Assembly: GCA_016716435.1 (NCBI GenBank)
Contig: JADJWI010000008.1
Location: 997,501-1,061,500 of the forward strand
Origin: Acidobacteriota bacterium
GTDB taxonomy: Bacteria; Acidobacteriota; Blastocatellia; Pyrinomonadales; Pyrinomonadaceae
Reading direction: 5' to 3'
DNA: 64,000 nucleotides
Below the pieces are notes generated by a model. It was not told where the DNA came from and made no database searches. It saw only the letters and a list, made by a program, of their open reading frames with translations. Within the stretch, counting starts at the first letter, position 1, and every line of letters starts with the position of its first letter. Both the position numbers and the translations under genes were made by a program. Positions 15,176 to 24,744 of this stretch are shown here, one piece after another.

Positions 15176-16669
15176 TTAGTTCAGCGATGCCAGAAAGCTC
15201 TCGGCCGTATCGTGATACGCGGCACGCTTTTCCGAGGGCATCTTATCGAACGACCGCACCAGCATTCCGAGACGCGGATTCCGGATCAGAAACTCGCGGT
15301 GATTATCCATAAATCGCCAAAACAGTCCGTCCCAGATTTCGCACCATTCGCCTTTTCGGTAGTCGCTCATCTTGAGAATATAGTTGCTGCCGCTGAAATA
15401 TGGCTTGGTCGTCATCGAGCCGCCATCGGCAAACTGGCTCATACCATAGGTATTCGGCACCATCACCCAATCGTATGCATCAATAAAAAGTTCCATGAAC
15501 CATCGGTAAACCTCGTCTGGGTCGATCTCACATAGCAGCATCAGATTGCCGATTACCATCAGCCGCTCGATATGGTGGCAGTAACCGGTTTCCAGCACCT
15601 TTTGGATCGTTGCATCAAATGGTTCTAACCCTGTCGTACCGTCGTAGAACGAGCTAGGCATCGGGCGCGTGAATTTCCAAAAGTTCGTTGTCCTTTGCCG
15701 CCGGCCTTCGATCTCATAAACGCCGCGGATGAACTCACGCCAGCCAATGATCTGGCGGATGAAGCCCTCGAGTGAGTTGATCGGCATATCGTGTTTCTCG
15801 GCGTGTTCGATCGCGGCATCGATAACCTCGTCAGGTGTTAGCAGCCCGGTGTTCAGGTAAGGCGAAAGGACGCTGTGGAAAAGATACTTTTCGTCCCGTA
15901 CTATCGCGTCTTCGTAATCGCCAAAGACCTCAAAGCGTTCGAGCAAGAACTGCTCAGGCATCTTGCGGGCATCGGCTCGCGTCACGGCCCAATTGAAGGA
16001 GCCGAGCTCACCAGGGTTGCCGAGGAAATCATCTTCGACCGAACTGATCGCGTCCTCCAGATACTTGCTACGGCCGGGAACCCAAACCTTTGGTATCGAG
16101 AGGCCTGCGGGCACTCGCTTTCGATTGTCCTGATCGAAACTCCATTTTCCGCCGTGCGGCTCGCCGTCGGCAGCTACCATGATCCGTCGCGACTTTCGTT
16201 CGGCAATGTAGAAATCGGTTTGGAAATATCGCTTTCGCGACTTGAGCTTCGTAACAATCTCGCCGGCTGAGTTTAGGAAGCCGGGCGAACGGTGACTTAC
16301 GACCTCGATGCCGCAAGCTTTGGCAGCGGTGTCGATCCGTCGTGCGAGCCAATCGTCTGCAACTTCGCAGATGTGGATCGCCTGAATGCCGACCTCTGCA
16401 AGGTGCGGAATGAGCGCCCGCACATCGGCGATAGAGTCACCCGATCGAACGTATTCGACCGTGTAGCCTAAGCCCTCCAGCTCGTTTTGATAGGCCGCCA
16501 TCGTTGCCCGGTGAAAGGCGAGTTTTTGCTTGTGGAAGCTCACCTCGCGAAAGAAAAGTTGTTCCTCGACCAGATAAACACCATCCGCAGCGTCGACGGC
16601 GGGATTTGGCAGAAATAGCTGATGCGGAAATACAATGGCCGCTGATTTTTCCCTCGACATCTGGTTCAT
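15176..16669 (-). CDS. Cryptochrome/photolyase-related protein (DPRP family) lacking the Fe-S cysteine cluster
   Basis: The 497 residues (ATG at 16669; a longer in-frame reading lacks homologous character) match the deoxyribodipyrimidine-photolyase-related family: an N-terminal antenna-type alpha/beta domain (IVFPHQLF..) and a helical FAD-binding domain with IIGWREFIRGVYE, HHIERLMVIGNLMLL, WVMVPNTYGMSQFADGG and SNYILKMSDY. Bacterial (6-4) photolyases of this family coordinate a 4Fe-4S cluster with cysteines just after SDY. Here that segment reads SDYRKGEWCEIWDG, and the CxxC and CPFN motifs are missing. It is likely a light-sensing or repair flavoprotein without the cluster. It heads a minus-strand pair with the SDR gene. 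Confidence 0.85.
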   Translation of the reverse strand: MNQMSREKSAAIVFPHQLFLPNPAVDAADGVYLVEEQLFFREVSFHKQKLAFHRATMAAYQNELEGLGYTVEYVRSGDSIADVRALIPHLAEVGIQAIHICEVADDWLARRIDTAAKACGIEVVSHRSPGFLNSAGEIVTKLKSRKRYFQTDFYIAERKSRRIMVAADGEPHGGKWSFDQDNRKRVPAGLSIPKVWVPGRSKYLEDAISSVEDDFLGNPGELGSFNWAVTRADARKMPEQFLLERFEVFGDYEDAIVRDEKYLFHSVLSPYLNTGLLTPDEVIDAAIEHAEKHDMPINSLEGFIRQIIGWREFIRGVYEIEGRRQRTTNFWKFTRPMPSSFYDGTTGLEPFDATIQKVLETGYCHHIERLMVIGNLMLLCEIDPDEVYRWFMELFIDAYDWVMVPNTYGMSQFADGGSMTTKPYFSGSNYILKMSDYRKGEWCEIWDGLFWRFMDNHREFLIRNPRLGMLVRSFDKMPSEKRAAYHDTAESFLASLN

Positions 16670-16798
16670 TTCGTCATTCTTGTGTTCGGGTGGAAGAGGA
16701 ATACGGTTGCAGATGGTCCGCAGTGGTGATATGTTCCGGTCGCGATCTCGCGTAAGAGGATAGCAAAACCCTATACCTACAAATTTTACGGAGGCACT

Positions 16799-17674
16799 AT
16801 GAGCAACCCAACACCCGCTGATCAAGAACCGCGACCTACCCCGGGACAGGTGATGAAACGTAAGGGGGCATCCTTCACAGGCCGCATACGTAGCGGCAAA
16901 GCTTGGAATCGCCGATATTCTAGCTGAGGGCCCGCGAACGGCCGAGTACATCGCCGTTGCGACGCAAACGAATGAGGACGCGGTCTATCGCGTTCTTCGC
17001 GCACTTTCGGCGAGCGGAGTCTTCAGCGAGTCCTCGCCGCGGACGTTTGCCAACACGGCGGCAAGCGACACGCTGCGGACCGATCATCCGGAAAGTACCC
17101 GCTATATGACCATCTGGATGGGCGAGCCAGAGCACTGGAAGGTTTACGGCGGGATGATCGAAAGCGTTAAAACAGGTCAACCGGCGTGGGACTCGGTTCA
17201 CGGCGAGCCGGTATTCAAGACGCTTTTTGAGACCGATCAGCCGCTCGGCGACATCTTCAACAAAGCGATGACGTCGTTCTCAAACGTAACGATACCGGCG
17301 ATCATCGAGGCGTACGAGTTTTCCTCTGCGGGCACGGTTGCGGATATCGCAGGCGGATACGGGCACCTTCTCGGCGCAGTATTAAAAGCAAATCCGGGCG
17401 TGAAAGGCGTGCTGTTCGAACTTCCGACGTCCTAGTGGCGGGTGGCGTTCCGCGGCGGGGGCGGGTGGGTCGCGCTGAGACGACAGGCGGGTGCGAAGGT
17501 CTGTCCGCGCACGCGGGGCATGAGCCGCCGGCAGGTGCTCGCCTCGATGCCGTCTCGCCCGGCGGGAAGGAGCGAACGGCGGACGAGTTCGAAGAGCTAC
17601 TTGAACGCTCGGGGCTGAAAATGACTCGGATAATCGAGACAAAAAGCCCAATCGGCATTGTCGAAGCACGTTAA
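16799..17674 (+). pseudogene. Broken O-methyltransferase gene (Methyltransf_2 / hydroxyneurosporene-type)
   Basis: The remnants of one gene occur in three frames. It starts at ATG 16799 after GGAGG (16790-16794) and reads through PTPGQVMK, then loses frame near 16860-16875. The family sequence resumes in the +1 frame (QAAYVAAKLGIADILAEGP from 16878) and runs as the dimerisation domain and the start of the SAM fold (VADIAGGYGHLLGAVLKANPG) to a stop at 17433-17435 (FELPTS). The true C-terminus, SPGGKERTADEFEELL..., follows in another frame to 17674. Between them about 130 very GC-rich bases stand in place of the SAM-binding and catalytic region, which should be roughly 60-80 residues longer. 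It is almost certainly non-functional as assembled. An assembly or sequencing error is the main alternative. Confidence 0.8.
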
Positions 17675-17708
17675 AGCTTAGTTCTCATCCGGAGATCATT
17701 TCATGGAG

Positions 17709-17740
17709 GCCCGCATTTATTGCGGGCTTCTGTGATATTT
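17709..17740 (+). terminator. Possible weak terminator after the methyltransferase remnant
   Basis: A perfect 7-bp stem (GCCCGCA 17709-17715, TGCGGGC 17721-17727) with a 5-base loop is followed by a T-poor tail (TTCTGTGATATTT). Its position fits a terminator for the broken gene, but the weak T-tract lowers confidence. Confidence 0.4.
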
Positions 17741-17766
17741 GACAGGCCGTTTCATCGCGTTATCTG
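17739..17766 (+). promoter_or_regulatory. Candidate promoter for the secreted hydrolase/protease pair
   Basis: A perfect TTGACA at 17739-17744 is followed after 16 bases by TATCTG at 17761-17766, and the hydrolase start is 41 bases further on. The -35 match is strong, the -10 match is poor. Confidence 0.35.
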
Positions 17767-17807
17767 GCGGAGTCCTTAATTACTTTATCTGAGCAGCAAT
17801 ACTCACC

Positions 17808-20105
17808 ATGACAAGCAAACTCAAGATCGTAAATGCTTTCCTCGCGGCCGTAACATTACTTTCGCTCGCCGCTCCGTTCATCACCGTTGAGGCTCAGACG
17901 CGTCGCGGGGCGGCGACCGCATCTGCCGGTACAAAGCCGGCCGCCACGAAATGCAACGGAGCGTGGACGGGCTCGATAACCTATTCACGAACGCAGTCGA
18001 TGTCAGACACAAAGACGACCGATCGCGTCTCGAATCGCGGAAAGGACACGACGACCTTCGAGATGAAGATCGACTACAAGGCCCAGGTCGCCGTTGTCGA
18101 ATCGGCGGAGCAGAACGGCCGCAGCGACGGAAAGGCGACGATCAACCACAGTTTCACCACGAGCGAAACTACAACAGCTGTTGAAAAGAATTCATGCGAC
18201 CGCGGGAAGACGTGGCGAGATATGACCGGCACTTTCGTTTCACAGAGCCAAGTGACCGGTTCAGGCAAAGAAGAGGCCTCGGTCGGGATCGGCGTCAACG
18301 AAGATGGTACCTACAGTGTGAGCGTCGGGCTTCCGCAGATAAAGGGACAGGGAACCGGGAAACAGACGGCGACCTTCAGCGGACAGTGTGTCCCCAAAGA
18401 AGGCAAGAACCTCTCGATGCCCGCGACCGAGACGACGATCGAGGGCAACTCGCTTACCTTGGATGGTAGCCATCGCGTCGATCCAAACGACCCGAACAAG
18501 CTCAGCGGCAGCTTTACGCAGTCATTTCAGAACGTAACGGAAACGATCACTTGGAACCTTCAAAAGTGCGGAGCTCCGCTACGATTGATCGATCTCAAAT
18601 TCGAGGAAATGAAATATCCGACATGGAATGACTGGGTCGAGGTCACGGAACAAAAGGGAACAACGGACGGCAATCTCGTGAAGATCAAGGCGAAGGTGCT
18701 GAATGCCTCCGGCGAGACGAAGTATGCCGACGTCAAGATCAAAGAGACCTACAAGGGCGACAAGTGGGACGGAGCACGGCCGGACGCTCCGCTCGAAGAT
18801 CTCACGGGATCAGTTCGCGTCGAGCCCGGCGAGGAACGCGAGGTGGAGTTTGTATGGGATTCATCAGGCTATGCCTGGTACGACGACGGCCGCCCGCGGC
18901 TCGTCCAGCGGATCAAGGCCGAGCTCGAGGAGAACGGTAAGAAGTCCGACGAGATGACAAAGAACCTCAAGGTCGCACCGAAGCCGGTCGTGCTGGTCCA
19001 CGGGCTTTGGAGTAACTGGAAGGCTTGGGAGGCGTGGCAAAACATTCTAACGACCTCGCATAGCTACGATTGGAAAGCGTATCCGGTCGGCGAAAAGCCG
19101 GAAAAGGGAACTATGAACACCGGCGGGTCGTTCCTTTCGACCAATGCGACGAACTCGATCTTCGAGAACGCCCAGGAGCTCGGCAAATATATTCGCTATG
19201 CGCAGGAAGACCGCAACGCCTGGCATGTTGACATCGTTGCTCATTCGATGGGCGGGCTTATTTCGCGACACTATATCCATCATTTCATGCCGCCGGTCGA
19301 GGATGGCCGGCCGCAGGTCGCCCATTTGGTAATGCTTGGGACGCCGAACATGGGCTCGCCGTGTGCGGATGTTATGAATACGGCATTTGAGACGCTGGGC
19401 AAGAATGTGGAGGCAGTCCGGCAGCTGCGGCAGGACGTCGCGGCCGAGTTCAATCGAACGGTAACAAACCGCAAGGGTGTGAAGTTCTCTGTGCTTGCCG
19501 GCGACCCGCTTCCGGTAATGTGCAAAACCTACGTTTGGAACGACGGCGTGGTGCCGGTGCCATCGGCCATTTGGCAGATCAAGGACAATGCAAAGTCGAA
19601 GAACGTCCACACGGAGCTTACCGGTACAGCGGACTTTTCAGCCTTCGTGAAGCCGCGATTGGCTATCGGCCCGAAAGGTAACCACTTTCCCGAAGCACCG
19701 GAGGCCCCGAGCCTTCCGAATTATCAAGGGCTTATTGAGCCGCAAAAGGCTGAATATTCTCCGCGACGATTTTACGGAGCATCGACGGCGGAGAGTGATG
19801 TCTTTGCACGCTGGCTGTCGATCGAGCCCGGTACTCCGACCGAGATCGAGTTACCGATTGCGGCCGGCGTCGACGACATCGGCCTGACCTTTATCGCAAA
19901 TGCGTCTATATCGGTGACGCTTGTCGGGCCTGACGGTTCCGTTGACGGGAAAGATGAAGCGGGTTCGCGGACCGCAGGTAGCCCGTTCCGTTCGATCTAC
20001 GTCGAACGCGGCGTGAAACCGGGGATTTGGAAGGTCCGTATCAGCAATACCGGCCGTGGAGAGACCGACATTGCGCTGACCTCATGGTCGGGCGTTAGGA
20101 GATAA
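17808..20105 (+). CDS. Secreted alpha/beta-hydrolase (lipase/PGAP1-like)
   Basis: The 765-residue protein starts with a signal peptide (about 1-30, ending VEAQ). A beta-rich N-terminal region of about 350 residues precedes an alpha/beta-hydrolase core: the oxyanion segment VVLVHGLWSNW (near 392), nucleophile elbow AHSMGG with Ser480, and a likely acid/His segment beyond residue 560 (WNDGVVPVPSAIW). A C-terminal beta-sandwich (about 650-765) resembles the domains that follow many secreted hydrolases. The catalytic triad is only partly visible. It would be exported to the periplasm or outside and could cleave lipids or esters. The next gene starts 4 bases later and encodes a secreted metalloprotease. 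Confidence 0.8.
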   Translation: MTSKLKIVNAFLAAVTLLSLAAPFITVEAQTRRGAATASAGTKPAATKCNGAWTGSITYSRTQSMSDTKTTDRVSNRGKDTTTFEMKIDYKAQVAVVESAEQNGRSDGKATINHSFTTSETTTAVEKNSCDRGKTWRDMTGTFVSQSQVTGSGKEEASVGIGVNEDGTYSVSVGLPQIKGQGTGKQTATFSGQCVPKEGKNLSMPATETTIEGNSLTLDGSHRVDPNDPNKLSGSFTQSFQNVTETITWNLQKCGAPLRLIDLKFEEMKYPTWNDWVEVTEQKGTTDGNLVKIKAKVLNASGETKYADVKIKETYKGDKWDGARPDAPLEDLTGSVRVEPGEEREVEFVWDSSGYAWYDDGRPRLVQRIKAELEENGKKSDEMTKNLKVAPKPVVLVHGLWSNWKAWEAWQNILTTSHSYDWKAYPVGEKPEKGTMNTGGSFLSTNATNSIFENAQELGKYIRYAQEDRNAWHVDIVAHSMGGLISRHYIHHFMPPVEDGRPQVAHLVMLGTPNMGSPCADVMNTAFETLGKNVEAVRQLRQDVAAEFNRTVTNRKGVKFSVLAGDPLPVMCKTYVWNDGVVPVPSAIWQIKDNAKSKNVHTELTGTADFSAFVKPRLAIGPKGNHFPEAPEAPSLPNYQGLIEPQKAEYSPRRFYGASTAESDVFARWLSIEPGTPTEIELPIAAGVDDIGLTFIANASISVTLVGPDGSVDGKDEAGSRTAGSPFRSIYVERGVKPGIWKVRISNTGRGETDIALTSWSGVRR

Positions 20106-20109
20106 ACGA

Positions 20110-21063
20110 ATGAGAATGTTCTTCAAATTGCTTTTGGTTTCTACGATCTTGGCGGCTGCCGGGCTGGCCCAGATGTCAACGAACGCCGACCCGGATGCGG
20201 TCAAGTTCGTTACTTCTGACATCGATCGTTTCTGGAAGGCATACGATAAGGCAACTGCCGAAAACGCCAAAAAGATCTATCAAGATGAGTACTTTGCACC
20301 CGGCACGGACGGCTTGCAGCTTTTTCTTAAATACCGGATCGGCAGTGCCAAATCGCTCGCTGCGCAGATAGCAGCGGCGCGGAAATATTATGAAGATCTG
20401 CGCGAGCCGAGCCGGCGGGTTGCCAGCTTTGAGCCGAAGATGCGAGCTTCTTTCCGGAAATTGAAGGAGCTTTATCCCGACGCCATATTCCCTAATGTTT
20501 ATTTCGTCTTAGGCCGGATGAATTCCGCGGGCACGCTCGCTCCGGGCGGGCTTCTGATCGGCGTCGATATGTTCGGTGCCAATGGGAATATGAACACCGA
20601 AGGGCTCACGGCATGGCATCGTTCTGTGCTTGGGCCGATCGAGAAAGTGCCGTTTGTCGTCGCCCACGAATCGATCCATTATCAGCAAAAGTACTCTCTT
20701 GGAGAGGACGCGACCCTTCTCCAGCATTCCATCAAGGAAGGATCAGCCGATCTCATCGCGGAACTAATGTCTGGCGGACATGTGAATATGCATCTCAAGG
20801 AATTCGGCGACCGGAATGAGGAAACGCTTTGGACTGAATTCAAGCAAGAAATGAATGGTACGGATCTTTCGAACTGGCTTTATCAAGGCGATCAGGCGAA
20901 AGATCGTCCGGCCGATCTCGGCTATTACATTGGTTACAAGATCACGGAAAGCTATTACCGCAATGCCTCGAACAAGCTAGCGGCGATCAAAGAGATCCTC
21001 GAGATAAAAGATTTTGGGGAGTTTCTTAAGGCGAGCCGTTACGAAGAAAAATATACGAAGTAA
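20110..21063 (+). CDS. Secreted zinc metalloprotease-like protein (HExxH)
   Basis: The 317-residue protein has a signal peptide (MRMFFKLLLVSTILAAAGLAQ) and a zincin motif HESIH at residues 186-190, with a candidate third ligand Glu210 in EGSADLIAEL about 20 residues later. This resembles the DUF2268-type predicted zinc proteases. A conserved-looking DVYFVLGRM-like strand (NVYFVLGRMNSAGT) precedes the motif. It follows the hydrolase gene by 4 bases, and ends 3 bases from the convergent pseudokinase gene. Proteolytic activity is inferred from the motif only; substrate unknown. Confidence 0.8.
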   Translation: MRMFFKLLLVSTILAAAGLAQMSTNADPDAVKFVTSDIDRFWKAYDKATAENAKKIYQDEYFAPGTDGLQLFLKYRIGSAKSLAAQIAAARKYYEDLREPSRRVASFEPKMRASFRKLKELYPDAIFPNVYFVLGRMNSAGTLAPGGLLIGVDMFGANGNMNTEGLTAWHRSVLGPIEKVPFVVAHESIHYQQKYSLGEDATLLQHSIKEGSADLIAELMSGGHVNMHLKEFGDRNEETLWTEFKQEMNGTDLSNWLYQGDQAKDRPADLGYYIGYKITESYYRNASNKLAAIKEILEIKDFGEFLKASRYEEKYTK

Positions 21064-21065
21064 GC

Positions 21066-24000
21066 CTACGGCAAGATAGGGCCGTTCATTCGGCGGAGTA
21101 TCTCGCCGTATCGTTCGTCGCCGCGGATCGGATCGAGTTTCGGTTCGACCGCCGTCCATATCATCCAAGGATTGAATTCCTTTTGTGCTGCGTCAAGGTT
21201 TTCAAATCCCAGGTCGTATTCGCCTATTGCAAAGTAGGCGAGGGCGAAGAAATAGCTCCCGATGTATCGCTCAGCGGCGATCTTTTGCCAACGATCGATT
21301 CGGTCGCGAGCTTCTGCAACCCGGCCAGCTGCGGCGAGAGCAAAGCATAGCGGGTGTAAGATCAGCGGTGAATCGGGTGAGAGATCTTCGGCGATAAGCC
21401 CGTGCCTTAAAGCTTCCTCGACACTGCCTGCTTGTAGCAACGTATTGCAGGATTGCACGTGGCTTTGCATTGAATTTGGTGCAAGAGAGAGAAGCTCGTC
21501 ACATTTTGCTACCGATCGCGAATAATCGCGGGCCTGATAGTAGGTCCAGGCCGTCAACACTTTTGGCCTCAGCGACAGCGGGTCGAGCGATTCTGCCGTA
21601 TCCAGCTCTTTAAGACCTTCTGCAGTTCTTCCGGAACCGACGAGGTATGAACTGAGCCATTCATGGCCAAGAGGATAATTCGGGTTAAGCTCGATCGCCC
21701 GGCGATAGCATTCCTCGCTCTTGTCCCATTCCTGCATATTTGAATGGTAGAGTCCGAGGGCAGCGTGTGCCTCGGCAAGGCTTGGGTCGATCTCGAGTGC
21801 CCGATGAAGGTTGGCACGCATCTGCGGCAGAGCGACATCCGGCGGGATCAGCCCGTATATCAGTGCCCAACCGTTAAAATCCGCAAGTCCGGCATAGGCG
21901 GCTGCAAATTGCGGGTCAAGCTCGACCGCACGCTCGAACGATGCGAGTGTTTTCGGGAACGTCTCCGGCGAGAATTGGCTCCAGAAAAAGCGGCCCTGAA
22001 GGTAAGCATCGAGTGCGGCTGGGTTAGACGTTCCCCGCTTTGCTAACTGAGACGCCATCTCGTCGTCTATCTGAGTCAAGATCGAGCGAGTGACCTGTTC
22101 CGCGATCGAATCCTCAAGGTCGAGCAGGTCGACCGTTGATTCGTAAAAGCTCGCCGACCAACGAACGGAGCGCTCTCGGACGTCCAAAAGCTGGACCGTC
22201 AACCGTATGCCCTCGGTGGCCGTCCGCAGGATGCCATCGACAATGAACTTAACGTCGAGCTCCTCGCCGCAGACTAAAGGATCGTCATGCCGGCCGGCGG
22301 AGACGATCACCGAACTCGTCGGCCGAACTTTAAGTTTGCGGACGTTAGAGAGTCGAAGCGTCAATGCATCGGCGAGTGCCGTTCCAAGAAATTCCGGCAG
22401 GCCAAATGTAGGAGCGGTAGAACCGATGAGCCGGAAGGGGAGCACCGCGATCGAGCGCTCCCGGCCGTCGGTCCTTGGTGCTGCCGAGGTCTCAAGGGCA
22501 ATAGGATTTCCCGTTCGGCCAAGAATGTCCCGATAGCGCGGATCGGCTCTGATGACACTGAGTTTGGGATCGACCCCGAACCAGACCATCCATTCATCGC
22601 CTTCCCGGAGAGCTCGCTGAAAGTACTCAAATGCACGATCGCGGTTGCCCGCGGCAAGGTGGGCCATAGCCAAAAAATACGGCTTCATATGCCCAGTGCC
22701 ATCGGTCTCCTCGAGCTTTGCGACGATCTTAGCGACGGACTCCTGATCTCCCTGGCCGGCACGAGCGAAGGCCAGCATATATCTCGGAAGCCCGGCGGCT
22801 TTCCAAGATTCGGCAGAGAGCCGAAGCAGTTCGACCGCCTCATCGTATTCTCCCCCTTCGGTAAGAGCGTTCCCAAGATGCAGCATCGCCTGCGGCATCC
22901 CGGGTTCCATTTCAAATGCTTTTCGCGCCTTTTGGATCGCTTCGGAATTCCGTCCACAGAGATAATAGGTCCACGACGACATCAAGACCGCTCGGGGCGA
23001 CAATGGATCAAGGGACTCGGCTTTCAGTATCTCGCTGATGGCATCATCGAAGACCCCTTTACTGCAGAAAATATTCGAAAGGCACTCGTGAGCGAACGGG
23101 GTGTCCGGGTTCGACTCAAGGGCGAGCCTTGCAACGCGTTCGGCTTCGCGCCAATCGCGCCTCCAGAGCAGCTCAATAAATGCCTTGCGCGAGAGGGCCT
23201 CGGCTGAGCCATCGTCGATCCTGAGGGCCTTGTCGATCGCGGCCTCGGCCTTGGGAAAAGCATCTGCCGCCGCGAGTTCGCCAAAGATCGAGGACCAAAT
23301 GTAGAAGTCCGCAATGCCGATATACGGCAAGAGGAATTCCGGATCAAGAGTGACCGCTAGGCTGAACTCCTCAAGGGAGTTTGTAAGCCCCTCATCGGTA
23401 AATCGGCTCCAATGGAATCGGCCACGAAGATATGCCGAATACGCTTCGTTATCCTTTGTAGGGGGCGGGTGCATTTCCTCGCGGTCCTGACGCGGAAGCT
23501 CGGGCAATAAAGCTCCGGTCAGCTGCCGGCAGATCGAATCTTCAAGCTCGATAAGGTCCTTTGCGTTCTCGCGAAACTCTCGCGTCCAGACGGCGTCGCG
23601 TTTCGCTACATTGAAAAGGCTTGCCGAGACCGACACCTCGCCCATAACTTGCCGTGATGAACCTGCGAGAACGAAATCAACGCCGAGTTCGCGGCCTGCA
23701 TCGAATGGCCTTCGGCTGCTGAATGAAAGCACAGAGGTAGTAGGCCGAACGACTATGCGGGCAATCCGCGAGATGCGGGAAATAAGGGAATCTGCGATGC
23801 CGACGCCGAAAGCTTCCGCGTCGTGCTCGGTCCCCTCGGCGTCAAATGGAAGGATCGCGAGCGTGGGCTTTCCAATTACGGGCGAGAGTGCCGAGCGGCA
23901 AGACCGCGACAGATCCTCAGATGCGCCTTCGAAATTCTTTTCAAGGGTCTTGCATATCGCTTGGGCGGAGAGCAAGCGGACGTTCGGGTCTACGGCCGTG

Positions 24001-24701
24001 CATCGAGCAATGATCGGCTCGAGGCACGATCGAATATCTGCAAACTCTTTCGTTTCGGCAACGCCTCGAAGCATATCTCCAAGCAGAATACCGAGTGCAT
24101 AAATGTCACCCGCGACCGATGCGGGTTCGCCGCGAGCAAACTCGGGTGCATCGTAGCGGCTCGTGACGGATCTCCCGGGAGCCAGGCTTGCCTCGGGATC
24201 AGACCGCCGAATGCCGAAGTCGAGCAACTTTACGGTTCCATCATTGCTAACCAGAATGTTTTCCGGCTTCAGGTTGCCGTGGAGGACGTCTGCATCGTGA
24301 GCCGATTGTATCGCCTGTGCAACCTGCCGAAAAAGCGCCAGCCTCTCTGCAACGTCAAGCTTTTGCTGCTCACAATGATCGAGGATCGTTACTCCTTCCA
24401 CGTATTCCAGAACAAAATACGGCGAGCCGTCCTCGGCAGTACCGCCACCGTAAAAATGTGCGATGTTGGGATGATTCAGGGCGGCTGAGATCTGTCGCTC
24501 GCGTTTGAACCGTTCGAGGCCCGGTTCGTCGAAGGTGCCGACCCGGAGAAGTTTTATTGCGACGCGCTGGTCAAACTCGCCATCGACCCGTATGCCGAGG
24601 AAAACCTCACCAACGCTGTCGCGGCCAAGAACCTTCTCGAGCCTATACGGGCCGATTCTCAAGGCAGGCTGAGAAAGAGGTTTTTGCAGGGTACTACTCA
24701 T
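21066..24701 (-). CDS. Kinase-like protein with degenerate catalytic loop, TolB-like and TPR modules (probable pseudokinase)
   Basis: The 1211 residues begin with a Hanks-type kinase fold (about 18-265). Lys50 (VAIK) and DFG at 161-163 are present, but the glycine loop reads GRDSVG and the catalytic HRD reads HGN (141-143), so the catalytic Asp is Asn143. Beyond this are two copies of a TolB-N-like domain (TLAILPF near 290 and SIAVLPF near 735), each followed by TPR repeats rich in alternating helices. The C-terminus ends in a further TPR-like array. No membrane span is seen. It starts 43 bases after the active paralogue's stop and probably shares its transcript. It could be a scaffold or allosteric partner of that kinase. 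Confidence 0.88.
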   Translation of the reverse strand: MSSTLQKPLSQPALRIGPYRLEKVLGRDSVGEVFLGIRVDGEFDQRVAIKLLRVGTFDEPGLERFKRERQISAALNHPNIAHFYGGGTAEDGSPYFVLEYVEGVTILDHCEQQKLDVAERLALFRQVAQAIQSAHDADVLHGNLKPENILVSNDGTVKLLDFGIRRSDPEASLAPGRSVTSRYDAPEFARGEPASVAGDIYALGILLGDMLRGVAETKEFADIRSCLEPIIARCTAVDPNVRLLSAQAICKTLEKNFEGASEDLSRSCRSALSPVIGKPTLAILPFDAEGTEHDAEAFGVGIADSLISRISRIARIVVRPTTSVLSFSSRRPFDAGRELGVDFVLAGSSRQVMGEVSVSASLFNVAKRDAVWTREFRENAKDLIELEDSICRQLTGALLPELPRQDREEMHPPPTKDNEAYSAYLRGRFHWSRFTDEGLTNSLEEFSLAVTLDPEFLLPYIGIADFYIWSSIFGELAAADAFPKAEAAIDKALRIDDGSAEALSRKAFIELLWRRDWREAERVARLALESNPDTPFAHECLSNIFCSKGVFDDAISEILKAESLDPLSPRAVLMSSWTYYLCGRNSEAIQKARKAFEMEPGMPQAMLHLGNALTEGGEYDEAVELLRLSAESWKAAGLPRYMLAFARAGQGDQESVAKIVAKLEETDGTGHMKPYFLAMAHLAAGNRDRAFEYFQRALREGDEWMVWFGVDPKLSVIRADPRYRDILGRTGNPIALETSAAPRTDGRERSIAVLPFRLIGSTAPTFGLPEFLGTALADALTLRLSNVRKLKVRPTSSVIVSAGRHDDPLVCGEELDVKFIVDGILRTATEGIRLTVQLLDVRERSVRWSASFYESTVDLLDLEDSIAEQVTRSILTQIDDEMASQLAKRGTSNPAALDAYLQGRFFWSQFSPETFPKTLASFERAVELDPQFAAAYAGLADFNGWALIYGLIPPDVALPQMRANLHRALEIDPSLAEAHAALGLYHSNMQEWDKSEECYRRAIELNPNYPLGHEWLSSYLVGSGRTAEGLKELDTAESLDPLSLRPKVLTAWTYYQARDYSRSVAKCDELLSLAPNSMQSHVQSCNTLLQAGSVEEALRHGLIAEDLSPDSPLILHPLCFALAAAGRVAEARDRIDRWQKIAAERYIGSYFFALAYFAIGEYDLGFENLDAAQKEFNPWMIWTAVEPKLDPIRGDERYGEILRRMNGPILP

Positions 24702-24744
24702 TGCGAAAGCCTAATTCTGACATCACCGGTTTGAGTGGTCAATG

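Noticed and set aside
22287..23207. 306-codon open frame on the plus strand
   Set aside because: It lies wholly antisense to the pseudokinase TPR region and has no recognisable domain; such shadow frames are common in GC-rich coding DNA.
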